18,200 bases of DNA, taken from the NCBI GenBank assembly GCA_947631215.1, contig CANRKN010000033.1, positions 1 through 18,200 of the forward strand, given 5' to 3'. Made by a program: the position numbers and the translations under genes. Below, piece after piece: positions 7,936 through 15,686 of this stretch. The stretch is from an uncultured Oscillospiraceae bacterium (GTDB lineage: Bacteria > Bacillota_A > Clostridia > Oscillospirales > Oscillospiraceae). Each line of letters begins with the position of its first letter. The stretch's first letter is position 1. The notes below the pieces were generated by a model. The model was not told the origin of the DNA and did no database searches. It worked only from the letters and a program-made list of their open reading frames with translations.

Positions 7936-8035
7936 GAAGTTTAAATAATATTAGCCCTTTTGGCTGTCCCGAACGAATAAAGGACAGAGGAAATGCAAAG
8001 AGAACAATCCTATCCTCATGGAGGAGGCAGAACAA

Positions 8036-8239
8036 ATGGACATGGAAATGCGGCTGCGGCAGCTGTTCGACAGACAGTGGGCCGCGCCGGACCCGCACCT
8101 GGCCGGTATGATAGACCGAACCGAGAAGCGGTATTGGGCCAGCGCCCTGTCAGACGAGGACGCAGGCCTGGTGGCCGCGGCGGGAGAGGTGCGGCCGGAC
8201 CTTCCCAGCGAGACGCTTACGAAGCATGACGGCGCTTGA
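8036..8239 (+). CDS. Small protein overlapping the sigma factor gene
   Basis: This 67-residue protein begins MDMEMRLRQLFDRQW and contains YWASALSDEDAGLVAAAGE. The start at 8036 is chosen because GGAGGAGG (8021-8028) lies seven bases upstream, whereas the in-frame ATG at 8018 precedes that site. The last 14 bases overlap the sigma factor gene, so the two are probably translationally coupled. Its size and position suggest a cotranscribed partner, perhaps a regulator of the sigma factor, but it has no membrane helix and no zinc anti-sigma motif. I do not recognise a named family. Confidence 0.7.
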   Translation: MDMEMRLRQLFDRQWAAPDPHLAGMIDRTEKRYWASALSDEDAGLVAAAGEVRPDLPSETLTKHDGA

Positions 8240-8687
8240 CGGGGAGGAACTGTACCGACGGTTTTATCCGAAGGTACAGGGATACATACGCGCCCGCGTC
8301 CAGAACCAGCAGGACGCGGAGGACCTTTGCTCCACGGTGTTCATGAAGGTGTATGCCCAGTTGGACAGCTACGACGAATCCCGCGCCAGTCTGTCCACCT
8401 GGATATACGCCATCACCCGCAACACGGTGGCGGACTTTCTGCGCCTTCAGCACCCCACTGGGGAGCTGGATGAGACCCTTCCCGCGCCGGAGAATGACCA
8501 GGAGCTGGAGGACCTGGCCGACGCGCTGGAGGCGCTGCCCGCCCGGGAGCGGGACCTGGTGATCCTGCACTATTACCATGGCTTGTCCCTGAAAGAGGTG
8601 GCTGGGAAGATGGGCCTGGGCTACAGCACCGTGAAGCTGTACCACAGCCAGTGCCTGCGCCGTTTGGAGCGGCTGCTCACGGTGTGA
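8226..8687 (+). CDS. ECF-type RNA polymerase sigma factor
   Basis: This 153-residue sigma-70 family protein contains region 2 (about 8-70, with QDAEDLCSTVFMKVY and the DNA-melting STWIYAITRNTVADFLR) and region 4 (about 100-150, with ALPARERDLVILHYYHGLS and a helix-turn-helix through YSTVKLYHSQCLRRL). Regions 1.1 and 3 are absent, as in ECF sigma factors. No strong Shine-Dalgarno precedes the ATG; expression is probably coupled to the overlapping upstream ORF. No downstream anti-sigma gene is present: a terminator follows directly. Its regulon cannot be told from this window. Confidence 0.9.
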   Translation: MTALDGEELYRRFYPKVQGYIRARVQNQQDAEDLCSTVFMKVYAQLDSYDESRASLSTWIYAITRNTVADFLRLQHPTGELDETLPAPENDQELEDLADALEALPARERDLVILHYYHGLSLKEVAGKMGLGYSTVKLYHSQCLRRLERLLTV

Positions 8688-8703
8688 ATCCGGAAAAGCT
8701 TTC

Positions 8704-8730
8704 GGGCGGCTTCCTGACAGGGAGCCGCCC
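8704..8730 (+). terminator. Terminator after the sigma factor gene
   Basis: A GC-rich stem pairs GGGCGGCT with AGCCGCCC, extended by TCC/GGG around a short loop. It sits 16 bases after the sigma factor stop and before the next promoter. The T-tract is poor (GTCTTATG). Confidence 0.65.
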
Positions 8731-8742
8731 GGGTCTTATGTA

Positions 8743-8772
8743 TTGAACTGTCCGGCCAAGCTGTGTTATACT
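8743..8772 (+). promoter_or_regulatory. Promoter of the aldo/keto reductase operon
   Basis: TTGAAC (8743-8748) and TATACT (8767-8772) are separated by 18 bases, followed 18 bases later by a perfect AAGGAGGT ribosome binding site (8791-8798) for the ATG at 8805. Confidence 0.75.
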
Positions 8773-8804
8773 GTATCAAGCAAAATCGATAAGGAGGTCA
8801 TACC

Positions 8805-9920
8805 ATGTCCGACTATTTTGGAAAAGAGACGCCCAAGCTGGGCTTCGGGCTGATGCGCCTGCCCAAAAAGGGCATCAAGACGGATATCGAGCAGGTGAAG
8901 AAGATGGTGGACCTGTTTCTGGCGGCGGGCTTTACCTATTTTGATACCGCCTATGTGTACGGTTCCTCCGAATCGGACATCAAGAAGGCCCTGGTGGACC
9001 GCCATCCCCGGGACAGCTACACCTTGGCCACCAAGCTGAACGCCATGATGGCGGCCACGGAAAAGATGGCCAAAAAGCAGTTCGATACGAGTCTGGAGCG
9101 CACCGGCGCGGGGTACTTCGACTACTACCTGCTCCACGCCCTGATGGAGAACAACTATAAGAAGTACGATAAGTTCGGCCTTTGGGACTACGTGGGCCAG
9201 AAGAAAGCGGACGGGCTCATCAAACACCTGGGCTTCTCCTTCCACGCGGGGCCGGAGCTTTTGGACAGGCTGCTGACTGACCACCCGGAGGTGGACTTCG
9301 TCCAGCTGCAGATCAACTACGCAGACTGGGAAAACCCCAAGGTGACGGCCCGGGCCAACTATGAGACGGCGCGCAAGCATGGCAAGAGCATTGTAGTCAT
9401 GGAGCCGGTGAAGGGCGGCAACCTGGCGGACCCGCCGGAGGCGGTGAAAAAGCTGTTCACGGACTACGCCCCCGCCGCCTCCCCGGCCTCCTGGGCCATC
9501 CGGTTTGTGGCCAGCCTGGACGGCATTTTGACGGTCCTGTCTGGCATGAGCAGCGTAGCCCAGATGGAGGATAACCTCTCTTACATGAAGGACTTCAAGC
9601 CCCTCAATGAGGACGAGCAGGGCATCATCCGCGAGGCCCAGCGCATATTGGGTCATTCCTCCGCCATTCCCTGCACTGCCTGTCACTACTGCACCGACGG
9701 CTGCCCCAAGCAGATCCCCATCCCGGACATCTTCGCCGCCGCCAACATGCAGTTAGGAAACGGCCAGATGGCCCAGGCGAAGGAGCGCTATGCCGCCGTG
9801 ACCGGGGAGGGCCACCGGGCAAGCGACTGCGTCGGCTGTAAGCAGTGTGAGGGGGCCTGCCCCCAGCATCTTGCCATCACCGACTATCTCGCCCAGTGCG
9901 CCCAGATGCTGGAAAAGTAA
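8805..9920 (+). CDS. Aldo/keto reductase fused to a dicluster ferredoxin domain
   Basis: The N-terminal 270 residues form an aldo/keto reductase TIM barrel with the catalytic tetrad D47, Y52, K77 and H111. The C-terminus carries two 4Fe-4S binding motifs: C290, C293, C296, C300 (CTACHYCTDGCP) and C342, C345, C348, C352 (CVGCKQCEGACP). This architecture is common in anaerobic Clostridia and suggests electron transfer between ferredoxin-like carriers and a carbonyl substrate; the substrate is unknown. The 371-residue length is usual for the family. It is first in a four-gene operon with gaps of 13-15 bases and has its own promoter and a perfect ribosome binding site. Confidence 0.92.
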   Translation: MSDYFGKETPKLGFGLMRLPKKGIKTDIEQVKKMVDLFLAAGFTYFDTAYVYGSSESDIKKALVDRHPRDSYTLATKLNAMMAATEKMAKKQFDTSLERTGAGYFDYYLLHALMENNYKKYDKFGLWDYVGQKKADGLIKHLGFSFHAGPELLDRLLTDHPEVDFVQLQINYADWENPKVTARANYETARKHGKSIVVMEPVKGGNLADPPEAVKKLFTDYAPAASPASWAIRFVASLDGILTVLSGMSSVAQMEDNLSYMKDFKPLNEDEQGIIREAQRILGHSSAIPCTACHYCTDGCPKQIPIPDIFAAANMQLGNGQMAQAKERYAAVTGEGHRASDCVGCKQCEGACPQHLAITDYLAQCAQMLEK

Positions 9921-9933
9921 TGGAGGAGACGAC

Positions 9934-10545
9934 ATGATCGATCTGACTAAGTGGGAGTGGTCGAGAGAGCCCGCGTCCTGCGTTATCAAGGACGGCCGCA
10001 TTGAGGTGGTCACCAAGCCCCACACGGACCTGTGGCAGCGGACCTATTACCACTTCCGCAACGACAATGCTCCGGTCCTTCAGATGAGTACGGATGAAAA
10101 GTTCTTCTCTTTTACGGTGAAGACAGAGTTTGAAAGCGCCCATCACCGCTTCGACCAGTGCGGCGTGGTGCTGTACCTGGACAGCGAGAATTGGCTCAAG
10201 GGCTCTATCGAGTATGAAAACGAGCGCTTCCAGCACCTGGGCAGCGTGGTCACGAACCACGGCTTTTCGGACTGGGCCACCACGGAGATCGACGCCTCCG
10301 TCAAGAGCATGTGGTACCGCCTGAGCCGGCGGGAGGACGATTTCTGCATCGAGTGCTCCGCCGACGGCGTGCGCTTTTCCCAGATGCGGGTGTGCCATAT
10401 GTGGGAGGCGGCAGGCCCGGTCCGCTTCGGCGTCTATGCCTGCAGCCCGGAGGACTCCTCCTTCCAGGCCGTGTTCACCCATATGGAGCTGGGCGAATGC
10501 AGGTGGCTGGCCCACGACGGTCAGCAGCCGGATGAGGACGCCTGA
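9934..10545 (+). CDS. DUF1349 (concanavalin-fold) protein
   Basis: This 203-residue protein resembles the DUF1349 family, a beta-sandwich with a lectin/glucanase-like fold. Typical features are the WEWSREP opening, DLWQRTYYHFRNDNAP, a central DQCGVVLYLDSENWLKGSIEYEN strand pair and a late GPVRFGVYACSPEDS motif. There is no signal peptide, so it is cytoplasmic. The start at 9934 is supported by GGAGGAG seven bases upstream; the longer frame begins inside the preceding gene. The family is sometimes annotated as regulation of enolase protein 1, a name that should not be taken as a function here. It is second in the redox operon; its link to the oxidoreductases is unclear. Confidence 0.85.
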   Translation: MIDLTKWEWSREPASCVIKDGRIEVVTKPHTDLWQRTYYHFRNDNAPVLQMSTDEKFFSFTVKTEFESAHHRFDQCGVVLYLDSENWLKGSIEYENERFQHLGSVVTNHGFSDWATTEIDASVKSMWYRLSRREDDFCIECSADGVRFSQMRVCHMWEAAGPVRFGVYACSPEDSSFQAVFTHMELGECRWLAHDGQQPDEDA

Positions 10546-10592
10546 CGGTCTATGGACATATGCTGTGGCTTGGCGAAGTGAGGGATTGGGAT

Positions 10593-11072
10593 ATGTTTGA
10601 GATACGGGTGAAGATAGACCGGGAGGAAGACCTTTACTGCGGCTTCGACGAGGCGGGCGCGACGCTGAGCGAGGACGTGCTGGCGTATATTACCAAGGCC
10701 ATGGAGGGCCGGAAGCGGGGCGACAGGCTGCGGCTGTGCTTTGTGAGCGCCCTGGACCTGGACGAGGGGCGGCTGGAAAACGCCATCGCCCAGTACATGC
10801 AGTCGGTGGAGCGGAGCGTGCGGCGCTTGAAGCGCAGCAGTTGGCTCAACAGCCTGCGGCTCCTGGCCATCGGTGTGATATTCATCATCCTTGGCCTGGT
10901 CTTCACGGACAAAATGGGCGCGGTGGCGGCGGCCATCGTCTCCACCATCGGCTCCTTCTCCGTCTGGGAGGCTGCCAACGTGTGGATACAGGAGTTTCCC
11001 GCCATCCGGGCCAAGGAGCGGGCAGTATCCTTTTTGAAGCAGTCGGAACTGGTCATTGAGGATGCAGACTGA
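10593..11072 (+). CDS. Small membrane protein of unknown function
   Basis: I do not recognise this protein. From the ATG at 10593 it has 159 residues: an acidic N-terminal domain of about 85 residues (MFEIRVKIDREEDLYCGFDE), then two membrane segments (LLAIGVIFIILGLVF and a second around GAVAAAIVSTIGSF), then a short cytoplasmic-looking tail. An earlier in-frame ATG at 10560 would add 11 residues; neither start has a good ribosome binding site, and 10593 was chosen for its more plausible N-terminus. It is third in the operon, 47 bases after the DUF1349 gene and 14 before the nitroreductase gene. Confidence 0.7.
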   Translation: MFEIRVKIDREEDLYCGFDEAGATLSEDVLAYITKAMEGRKRGDRLRLCFVSALDLDEGRLENAIAQYMQSVERSVRRLKRSSWLNSLRLLAIGVIFIILGLVFTDKMGAVAAAIVSTIGSFSVWEAANVWIQEFPAIRAKERAVSFLKQSELVIEDAD

Positions 11073-11086
11073 GAAGGAGTATTATT

Positions 11087-11758
11087 ATGGACATTTTTGA
11101 GGCAATGCGGGCGCGGCACAGTGTGCGCAAATATCTGGATAAGCCTATCCCGGCGGATGTGCTGGCAAAGCTCCGGGAGGAGGTGGACGCCTGCAACCGG
11201 GAGGGAAAGCTGCATATCCAATTGGTGACGGAAGAGCCGGGCGCGTTCGACTGCGCTATGGCCAAATACGGCAGCTTTTCCGGCGTGAAAAACTACTTCG
11301 TGCTGGTCGGACTGGATGACGAAAGCTTAGAGGAACGGACCGGATATTACGGCGAAAAGCTGGTGCTGCTGGCCCAGATGCTGGGGCTCAACACCTGCTG
11401 GGTGGGCCTGACCTTCTCCAAAAAGAAGGCCCATATCGAAGTGGGCCCGGGGGAGAAGCTGGTGATGGTGATCTCCCTGGGCTATGGCGCCACACAGGGC
11501 GCGGCCCACAAGGACAAGCCCATGGAAAAGCTGTGCCGGGCGGAGGGAGAAATGCCGGACTGGTTCCGCCGGGGGATGGAGTGCGCCATGCTGGCGCCCA
11601 CGGCCATCAACCAGCAGAAGTTCTGCTTCACTCTGGAGCCGGACAGCAGGGTCCGGGCGGAGGCCCTGAAGGGCCCCTTCTCCAAAGTGGACCTGGGCAT
11701 CGTGAAGTACCACTTTGAGCTGGGCGCCGGCAGGGAGAACTTCTCCTGGGCGGGATAA
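11087..11758 (+). CDS. Nitroreductase family protein
   Basis: This 223-residue flavin-fold protein opens with the family's MDIFEAMRARHSVRKYLDKPI, in which the Arg-His-Ser-Val-Arg segment binds FMN phosphate. The YYGEKLVLLAQMLGLNTCWVGLTFSK stretch and the MLAPTAINQQKFCFTLE stretch resemble the TM1586-type putative nitroreductase domain. Such enzymes reduce nitro compounds or quinones using NAD(P)H; the natural substrate is unknown. The ribosome binding site GAAGGAG is well placed. It is the last gene of the operon, followed by a strong hairpin terminator at 11779-11805. Confidence 0.87.
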   Translation: MDIFEAMRARHSVRKYLDKPIPADVLAKLREEVDACNREGKLHIQLVTEEPGAFDCAMAKYGSFSGVKNYFVLVGLDDESLEERTGYYGEKLVLLAQMLGLNTCWVGLTFSKKKAHIEVGPGEKLVMVISLGYGATQGAAHKDKPMEKLCRAEGEMPDWFRRGMECAMLAPTAINQQKFCFTLEPDSRVRAEALKGPFSKVDLGIVKYHFELGAGRENFSWAG

Positions 11759-11778
11759 AAATCATATATGAAAAAACA

Positions 11779-11805
11779 GCAGCCCCATCGTCCTGATGGG
11801 GCTGC
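11779..11805 (+). terminator. Terminator between the redox operon and the CRISPR locus
   Basis: A perfect 11-bp stem (11779-11789 with 11795-11805) has a 5-base loop and is preceded by a run of A. The downstream tract GTCGTTGTTGG is only moderately T-rich. I see no convincing promoter between this hairpin and cas3 (11806-11853). Confidence 0.75.
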
Positions 11806-11853
11806 GTCGTTGTTGGTGCTTACGGCGGACTTTGGGAAAAGGGGGAGAAAAAT

Positions 11854-13998
11854 ATGGACGAGAGCAGATATATCGCCCACATTGCGGAGGACGGCAGGAT
11901 ACAGACGGTGGAGGAGCATCACTGCGGCACGGCGGTCCAGGCGGCGAAGTCTGCAGCTGCCTTTGGTGCGGCGCCTGCCGCCGGCTATGCGGGCCGCACG
12001 CACGACATTGGAAAGTGTTCGGCCGACTCTCAGCGAAGGGTATTGGGAGAGGGGCCGGCCTGCGACCATGCCACGGCCGGAGCCATCGAGTGCGCCCGCC
12101 GGGGCGCGGACTGGGCGGCCTGCGCGGTGATGGGGCACCACAGCGGGCTGCCGGACGTGGGGAATATAGGCGACGCGCCCGGTGCGCCGACCTACTACTG
12201 AAGGCTAAAAAAGGGACTGACCGGCGGCATCCCGGATTATGCCTCCCGCTGGCACGGTGAACTGCCGTCTCCGCCGGTCCTGCCGGGATGGGGGCGGGAC
12301 CCCGTGACGGATTCGTTTCTGGTCCGCATGCTCTACTCCTGTCTGGTGGACGCGGATTATTTGGACACAGAGCGGTTCATGAACCCATCCCGGGAGCGGG
12401 GCGGATATGACGGGATGAGGAAGCTCGACCGGCGTCTGGCTGAATATGAAGTGCGAAAGGGATGGGACAAGCCAAAGGGGGAGCTGAACCGGAAGCGATC
12501 TGAAATACTGCGTGCCTGCCGCGGCGCGGGCAAGCTGCCCCGGGGCCTGTATACGCTCACGGTCCCAACGGGCGGCGGAAAAACGACGGCGTCGCTGGCT
12601 TTCGCTTTGAGACATGCCGCAGAGAATGGGATGGACCGGGTGATGTACGTAGTACCCTATACGTCCATCATCGAGCAGAACGCACAAGTGTTTCAGGAGA
12701 TATTGGGTGGGAGCAATGTGCTGGAACACCACGCCGGCTCTCTGGCGGACATGGACGGGAACGCAGTGCCGGAGCAGCGCAGAAAGGCCCTGGCAGCGGA
12801 GAACTGAGACGCGCCGGTGGTGGTGACCACAGCGGTACGGTTTTTCGAGGCGATGTATGCCAACCGTCCCTCCAAATGCCGGCGGCTGCATAACCTGGCC
12901 AACAGCGTGCTCATCTTTGACGAGGCCCAGATGCTCCCGGTGGAACACCTGCGCCCCTGTGTGGCCGCTATCGCCCAGCTGATAAAGAACTTCAGGGCCA
13001 TGGCGGTGCTGTGCACGGCCACCCAGCCAGCACTGGACAGGCAGTTTCTGCCCTATGGGCTGACGCCGGAAGAGCTCTGTCCCGGCGCCGCCGCCATGGC
13101 CGGCGCCTTCCGGCGGGTGACGTTCCGTTTTGGCGGCGGGATGAACGCTGACGCACTGGCGGCGGAGCTGTCCGGCCGGGAGCAGGCGCTGTGTATCGTC
13201 AATACCCGCAGGCAGGCGGCAGAGCTGTTTGCCGCGCTGCCGGCGGATGGGAGCTTTCATCTGTCCACGCTGATGTGCCCCGCCCACCGCAGAGCGGTGC
13301 TGGCGCAGATACGGGAAAGACTGAAAAATGGCATGCCCTGCCGGGTGGTATCCACGTCCCTGGTGGAGGCCGGCGTGGACGTGGACTTCCCGGCGGTGTA
13401 CCGCCAGATGGCGGGACTGGACTCCATGCTTCAGGCCGCCGGCCGATGCAACCGGGAGGGGAAGCTTCCGGCGGCGGACAGCGTCGTGACCGTGTTCGAA
13501 AGCTGGGAGAGGATACCGCCCCTGTTCCAGGCCAATGTCCGGGCGGCCCGGGAGGCACTGGCAGATGGGGCGGCCCCGGATTCAACGGAGGCGGTGGCCC
13601 GGTATTTTCACAGTCTGCTCGACCTGCGGGGAGACGGGAGCATGGACCGGTGCGGCGTGCTGGCCGCCTTTCAGCACGGCATAGGGGGCTGCGCCATGCC
13701 CTTCCGGACCGCGGCGGAGAGCTTTCACCTGATCGACAACGCCACTAAGACGGTATACGTTCCCTGGGACGAGGGAGCGGCGCTGACAGGGCGGCTGCTG
13801 GCCGGGGAACGGAGCCGTGCGCTGTACCGTCAGGCGGGACAGTACAGCGTGTCGGTATATGAGCAGCACTTCAAGGCCCTGGCCCCCGCGCTTACGTTCC
13901 TGGATGAGGACAGCGCCGTTTTGAATGATATGAGCCTTTACGACCGGGCTGCCGGCCTGTCACTGAAGGCGGACTGGGGGAAGGGACTGTTTGGCTAA
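11854..13998 (+). pseudogene. cas3: cas3, type I-C helicase-nuclease, broken by two in-frame TGA codons
   Basis: Cas3 unwinds and degrades DNA recruited by Cascade. The single reading frame spans 714 codon positions, near the family length, with stops at codon 116 (12199-12201) and codon 318 (12805-12807). Both halves of each break are in the same frame, so these are substitutions and not frameshifts. The HD domain retains the HDIGK motif (H50, D51), the DHATAGA His and GHHSGLPD (H95, H96). The helicase retains Walker A PTGGGKTT (238-245), DEAQ (356-359), the CTATQPAL motif and QAAGRCNREG (from 527). The second TGA sits where the family has Trp (ENWDAPVVVTT), a one-base TGG to TGA change; the first probably replaced Gly, Arg or Trp before RLKK. 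A good GGGGGAG ribosome binding site precedes the ATG. Neighbouring genes end in TGA, so the codon is not reassigned. Confidence 0.92.
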
Positions 13999-14000
13999 CG

Positions 14001-14028
14001 ATAGGCGTCCAATTTATTGGACGCCTAT
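14001..14028 (+). terminator. Perfect hairpin between cas3 and cas5c
   Basis: A perfect 12-bp stem (14001-14012 with 14017-14028) closes a TTTA tetraloop three bases after the cas3 stop. The tail TTGTGTT is weakly T-rich, so it could be a terminator, attenuator or mRNA-end stabiliser splitting the cas operon. An extended -10-like TGTTATAAA (14031-14039) follows, without a clear -35. Confidence 0.55.
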
Positions 14029-14068
14029 TGTGTTATAAAGGAGAAAAAGCAGGAAGGAGTGAACGCTG

Positions 14069-14731
14069 ATGCCCATATGCGTGGAGGTCTGGGGGGACTA
14101 TGCCTGCTTCACCAGACCGGAAATGAAGGTGGAGAGGGTGAGCTACGACGTGATGACCCCGTCGGCGGCCCGGGGGATCATCGAGGCCATCTACTGGCAT
14201 CCGGGCATTCGCTGGGTCATCGACCGCATCCATGTGTGCAGACCTATCCGATTCACCAACATCCGGCGCAATGAGGTCAAAGACGTCATCAGAGCCCGGA
14301 ACGTCAGGACCGTAATGGAGCGGGGGACCGGAGAACTGTACCTCGCCGCACCGGAGAGTATCCAGCAGCGGGCGGCCATGGTGCTGCGGGATGTGCGCTA
14401 TGTGATCGAGGCGCATTTCGACATCACGAACAGGGCCGCGCCGGAGGATAATCCAGGAAAGTTCCAGGACATCATGCGCCGGCGGCTGGAACGGGGCGGG
14501 TGCTATCACCAGCCCTGCTTCGGCGTGCGGGAATTCCCGGCCAGCTTTGCCCCCTGTAAAGTCATCCCGCCCTGCCCGGAGGAGCTGAAAGGGGAGCGGG
14601 ACCTGGGATGGGTGCTGCTGGACATGGATTATACCGACCCGGCAGACATCAGACCCCGCTTTTTCCGGGCGCGCCTGCGTGACGGCGTGATGGAGGTGCC
14701 AAGGATGACGGACTGGGAGGTGGTCGGATGA
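14069..14731 (+). CDS. cas5c: Cas5c (Cas5d), type I-C crRNA-processing and backbone subunit
   Basis: In type I-C systems Cas5 replaces Cas6: it cuts pre-crRNA below the repeat hairpin and stays bound to the crRNA 5' handle. This 220-residue frame is intact. It begins with the family signature VWGDYACFTRPEMKVERVSY and TPSAARGIIEAIYW, followed by RDVRYVIEAHF, GGCYHQPCFGVREFPASF and a C-terminal GWVLLDMDY motif. By alignment from memory with Bacillus halodurans Cas5d, Y42 matches catalytic Tyr46 and K131 matches Lys116, while F132 occupies the His117 position. AAGGAG lies ten bases before the ATG, and the stop overlaps the cas8c start (ATGA). Confidence 0.93.
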   Translation: MPICVEVWGDYACFTRPEMKVERVSYDVMTPSAARGIIEAIYWHPGIRWVIDRIHVCRPIRFTNIRRNEVKDVIRARNVRTVMERGTGELYLAAPESIQQRAAMVLRDVRYVIEAHFDITNRAAPEDNPGKFQDIMRRRLERGGCYHQPCFGVREFPASFAPCKVIPPCPEELKGERDLGWVLLDMDYTDPADIRPRFFRARLRDGVMEVPRMTDWEVVG

Positions 14732-15685
14732 TCCTGCAGGCGCTGGTCAAACTCTATGAGGACCTGGCTGGCCGGGGCAGGATCGCTCTGCCCGGCTGGG
14801 GTCCGGCGAAGATCAGTTATGCCCTGTGCATCGACGCCGGCGGGGCTGACGGACGGAGACCTGCAGGCCGCGCTCAAAAGTCTGGCGGAGATGAAGCCCT
14901 ATCGGGACCTGCCGCTGGATCCCGGGCGACACTTTTACGTACTGGGGCTGGCGCCGAACGCGGCGAGGCTGTCTGTGCGTTTTTTCCTGCAGGACACCTT
15001 CGGCGGGATGATGAAGAATATCCGGGATCACCATGAGCGCATGCGCATCGCGGATAGCGACCACGCCGGGGACAGGCTGGTGCCGCTGTGGGATATGCTG
15101 CGCCAGACCGCCAGCCAGAAGAGCGGGGACAAACAGGCCAGCCCCGTACTGGCAGGGGCGGTGACCCGGGCGATCCTTGCCGGGACGCCCTATCCCGCCG
15201 CGCTGCTGGAGGCTGTCACACTGCGCATCCGCGCCGAGCGGGATGTAAACCGGCAGAAGGCCGCGATCCTGAAAGCCTATTACCTGAAGAATCAAAATGA
15301 AGACTGCCCGAAGGAGGTCCTGCAAGTGAGTCTGAATGAAGCGAGCACAAACATCCCCTATACTCTCGGCCGGATGTTCTATGTCTATGAGACCATACAG
15401 GAGGCGGCCAATCCCGGCATCAACGCCACCATCAAGGACAAATATTTCAACGCCGCGGCGGCCGCGCCGGCCATGATCTTTCCGATCCTGGACAGCCTAT
15501 GCCAGAAGCATCTGCGGAAGCTGCCCGCCGGCAGGCGGATCAGCCTGGACAGACAGGTGGACGCGCTCAAAGACGTACTGGGGGAGGAATACCCCCTGCG
15601 GCTGACCCTGCCTCAGCAGGGCTCGTTCAACCTGGGCTATTATCATCAGAGACAAAAGCGTTTTGAAAAAAAGAAGGTCAAATAA
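14728..15685 (+). pseudogene. cas8c: cas8c (csd1), internally deleted and out of frame
   Basis: Cas8c is the large Cascade subunit, which recognises the PAM; intact Csd1 proteins have roughly 570-620 residues. Here the normal N-terminus (MILQALVKLYEDLAGRGRIA through SYALCIDAGG, about 39 residues) is in frame 1. At about 14840-14850 homology jumps into frame 2 and continues from the C-terminal half (LTDGDLQAALKSLA, then FYVLGLAPNAARLSVRFFL) to the normal end at 15685. About 250 residues of the middle are missing, and translation from 14728 ends in frame 1 at 15036 after 102 codons. The start overlaps cas5c by four bases. The C-terminal 280 codons are open and contain the cas11c start. Confidence 0.88.
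15326..15685 (+). CDS. cas11c: Cas11c small subunit, started inside cas8c
   Basis: Type I-C small subunits are made from an internal start within cas8c, an established feature of these systems. Here a perfect AAGGAGGT (15311-15318) lies seven bases before a GTG at 15326 in the cas8c C-terminal frame, giving a 119-residue helical product beginning (M)SLNEASTNIPYTLGRMFYVYE. The N-terminus and the QQGSFNLGYYHQRQ end match the C-terminal Csd1 domain. This ORF lies entirely beyond the cas8c deletion and does not depend on its frame. Cas7c follows after one base. Two copies per complex would line the crRNA backbone in a canonical I-C Cascade. Confidence 0.8.
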   Translation: MSLNEASTNIPYTLGRMFYVYETIQEAANPGINATIKDKYFNAAAAAPAMIFPILDSLCQKHLRKLPAGRRISLDRQVDALKDVLGEEYPLRLTLPQQGSFNLGYYHQRQKRFEKKKVK

Positions 15686-15686
15686 C

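Noticed and set aside
12160..12310. Frameshift in cas3 near codon 116
   Set aside because: The homologous sequence before and after 12199 is in the same frame, so this is a single in-frame stop and not an indel.
11854..13998. TGA reassigned to an amino acid, which would make cas3 intact
   Set aside because: At least rpe, the sigma factor, the J-domain gene, the minus-strand operon genes, cas5c and cas7c end with TGA at family-typical lengths and with closely following genes, so TGA is a normal stop here.
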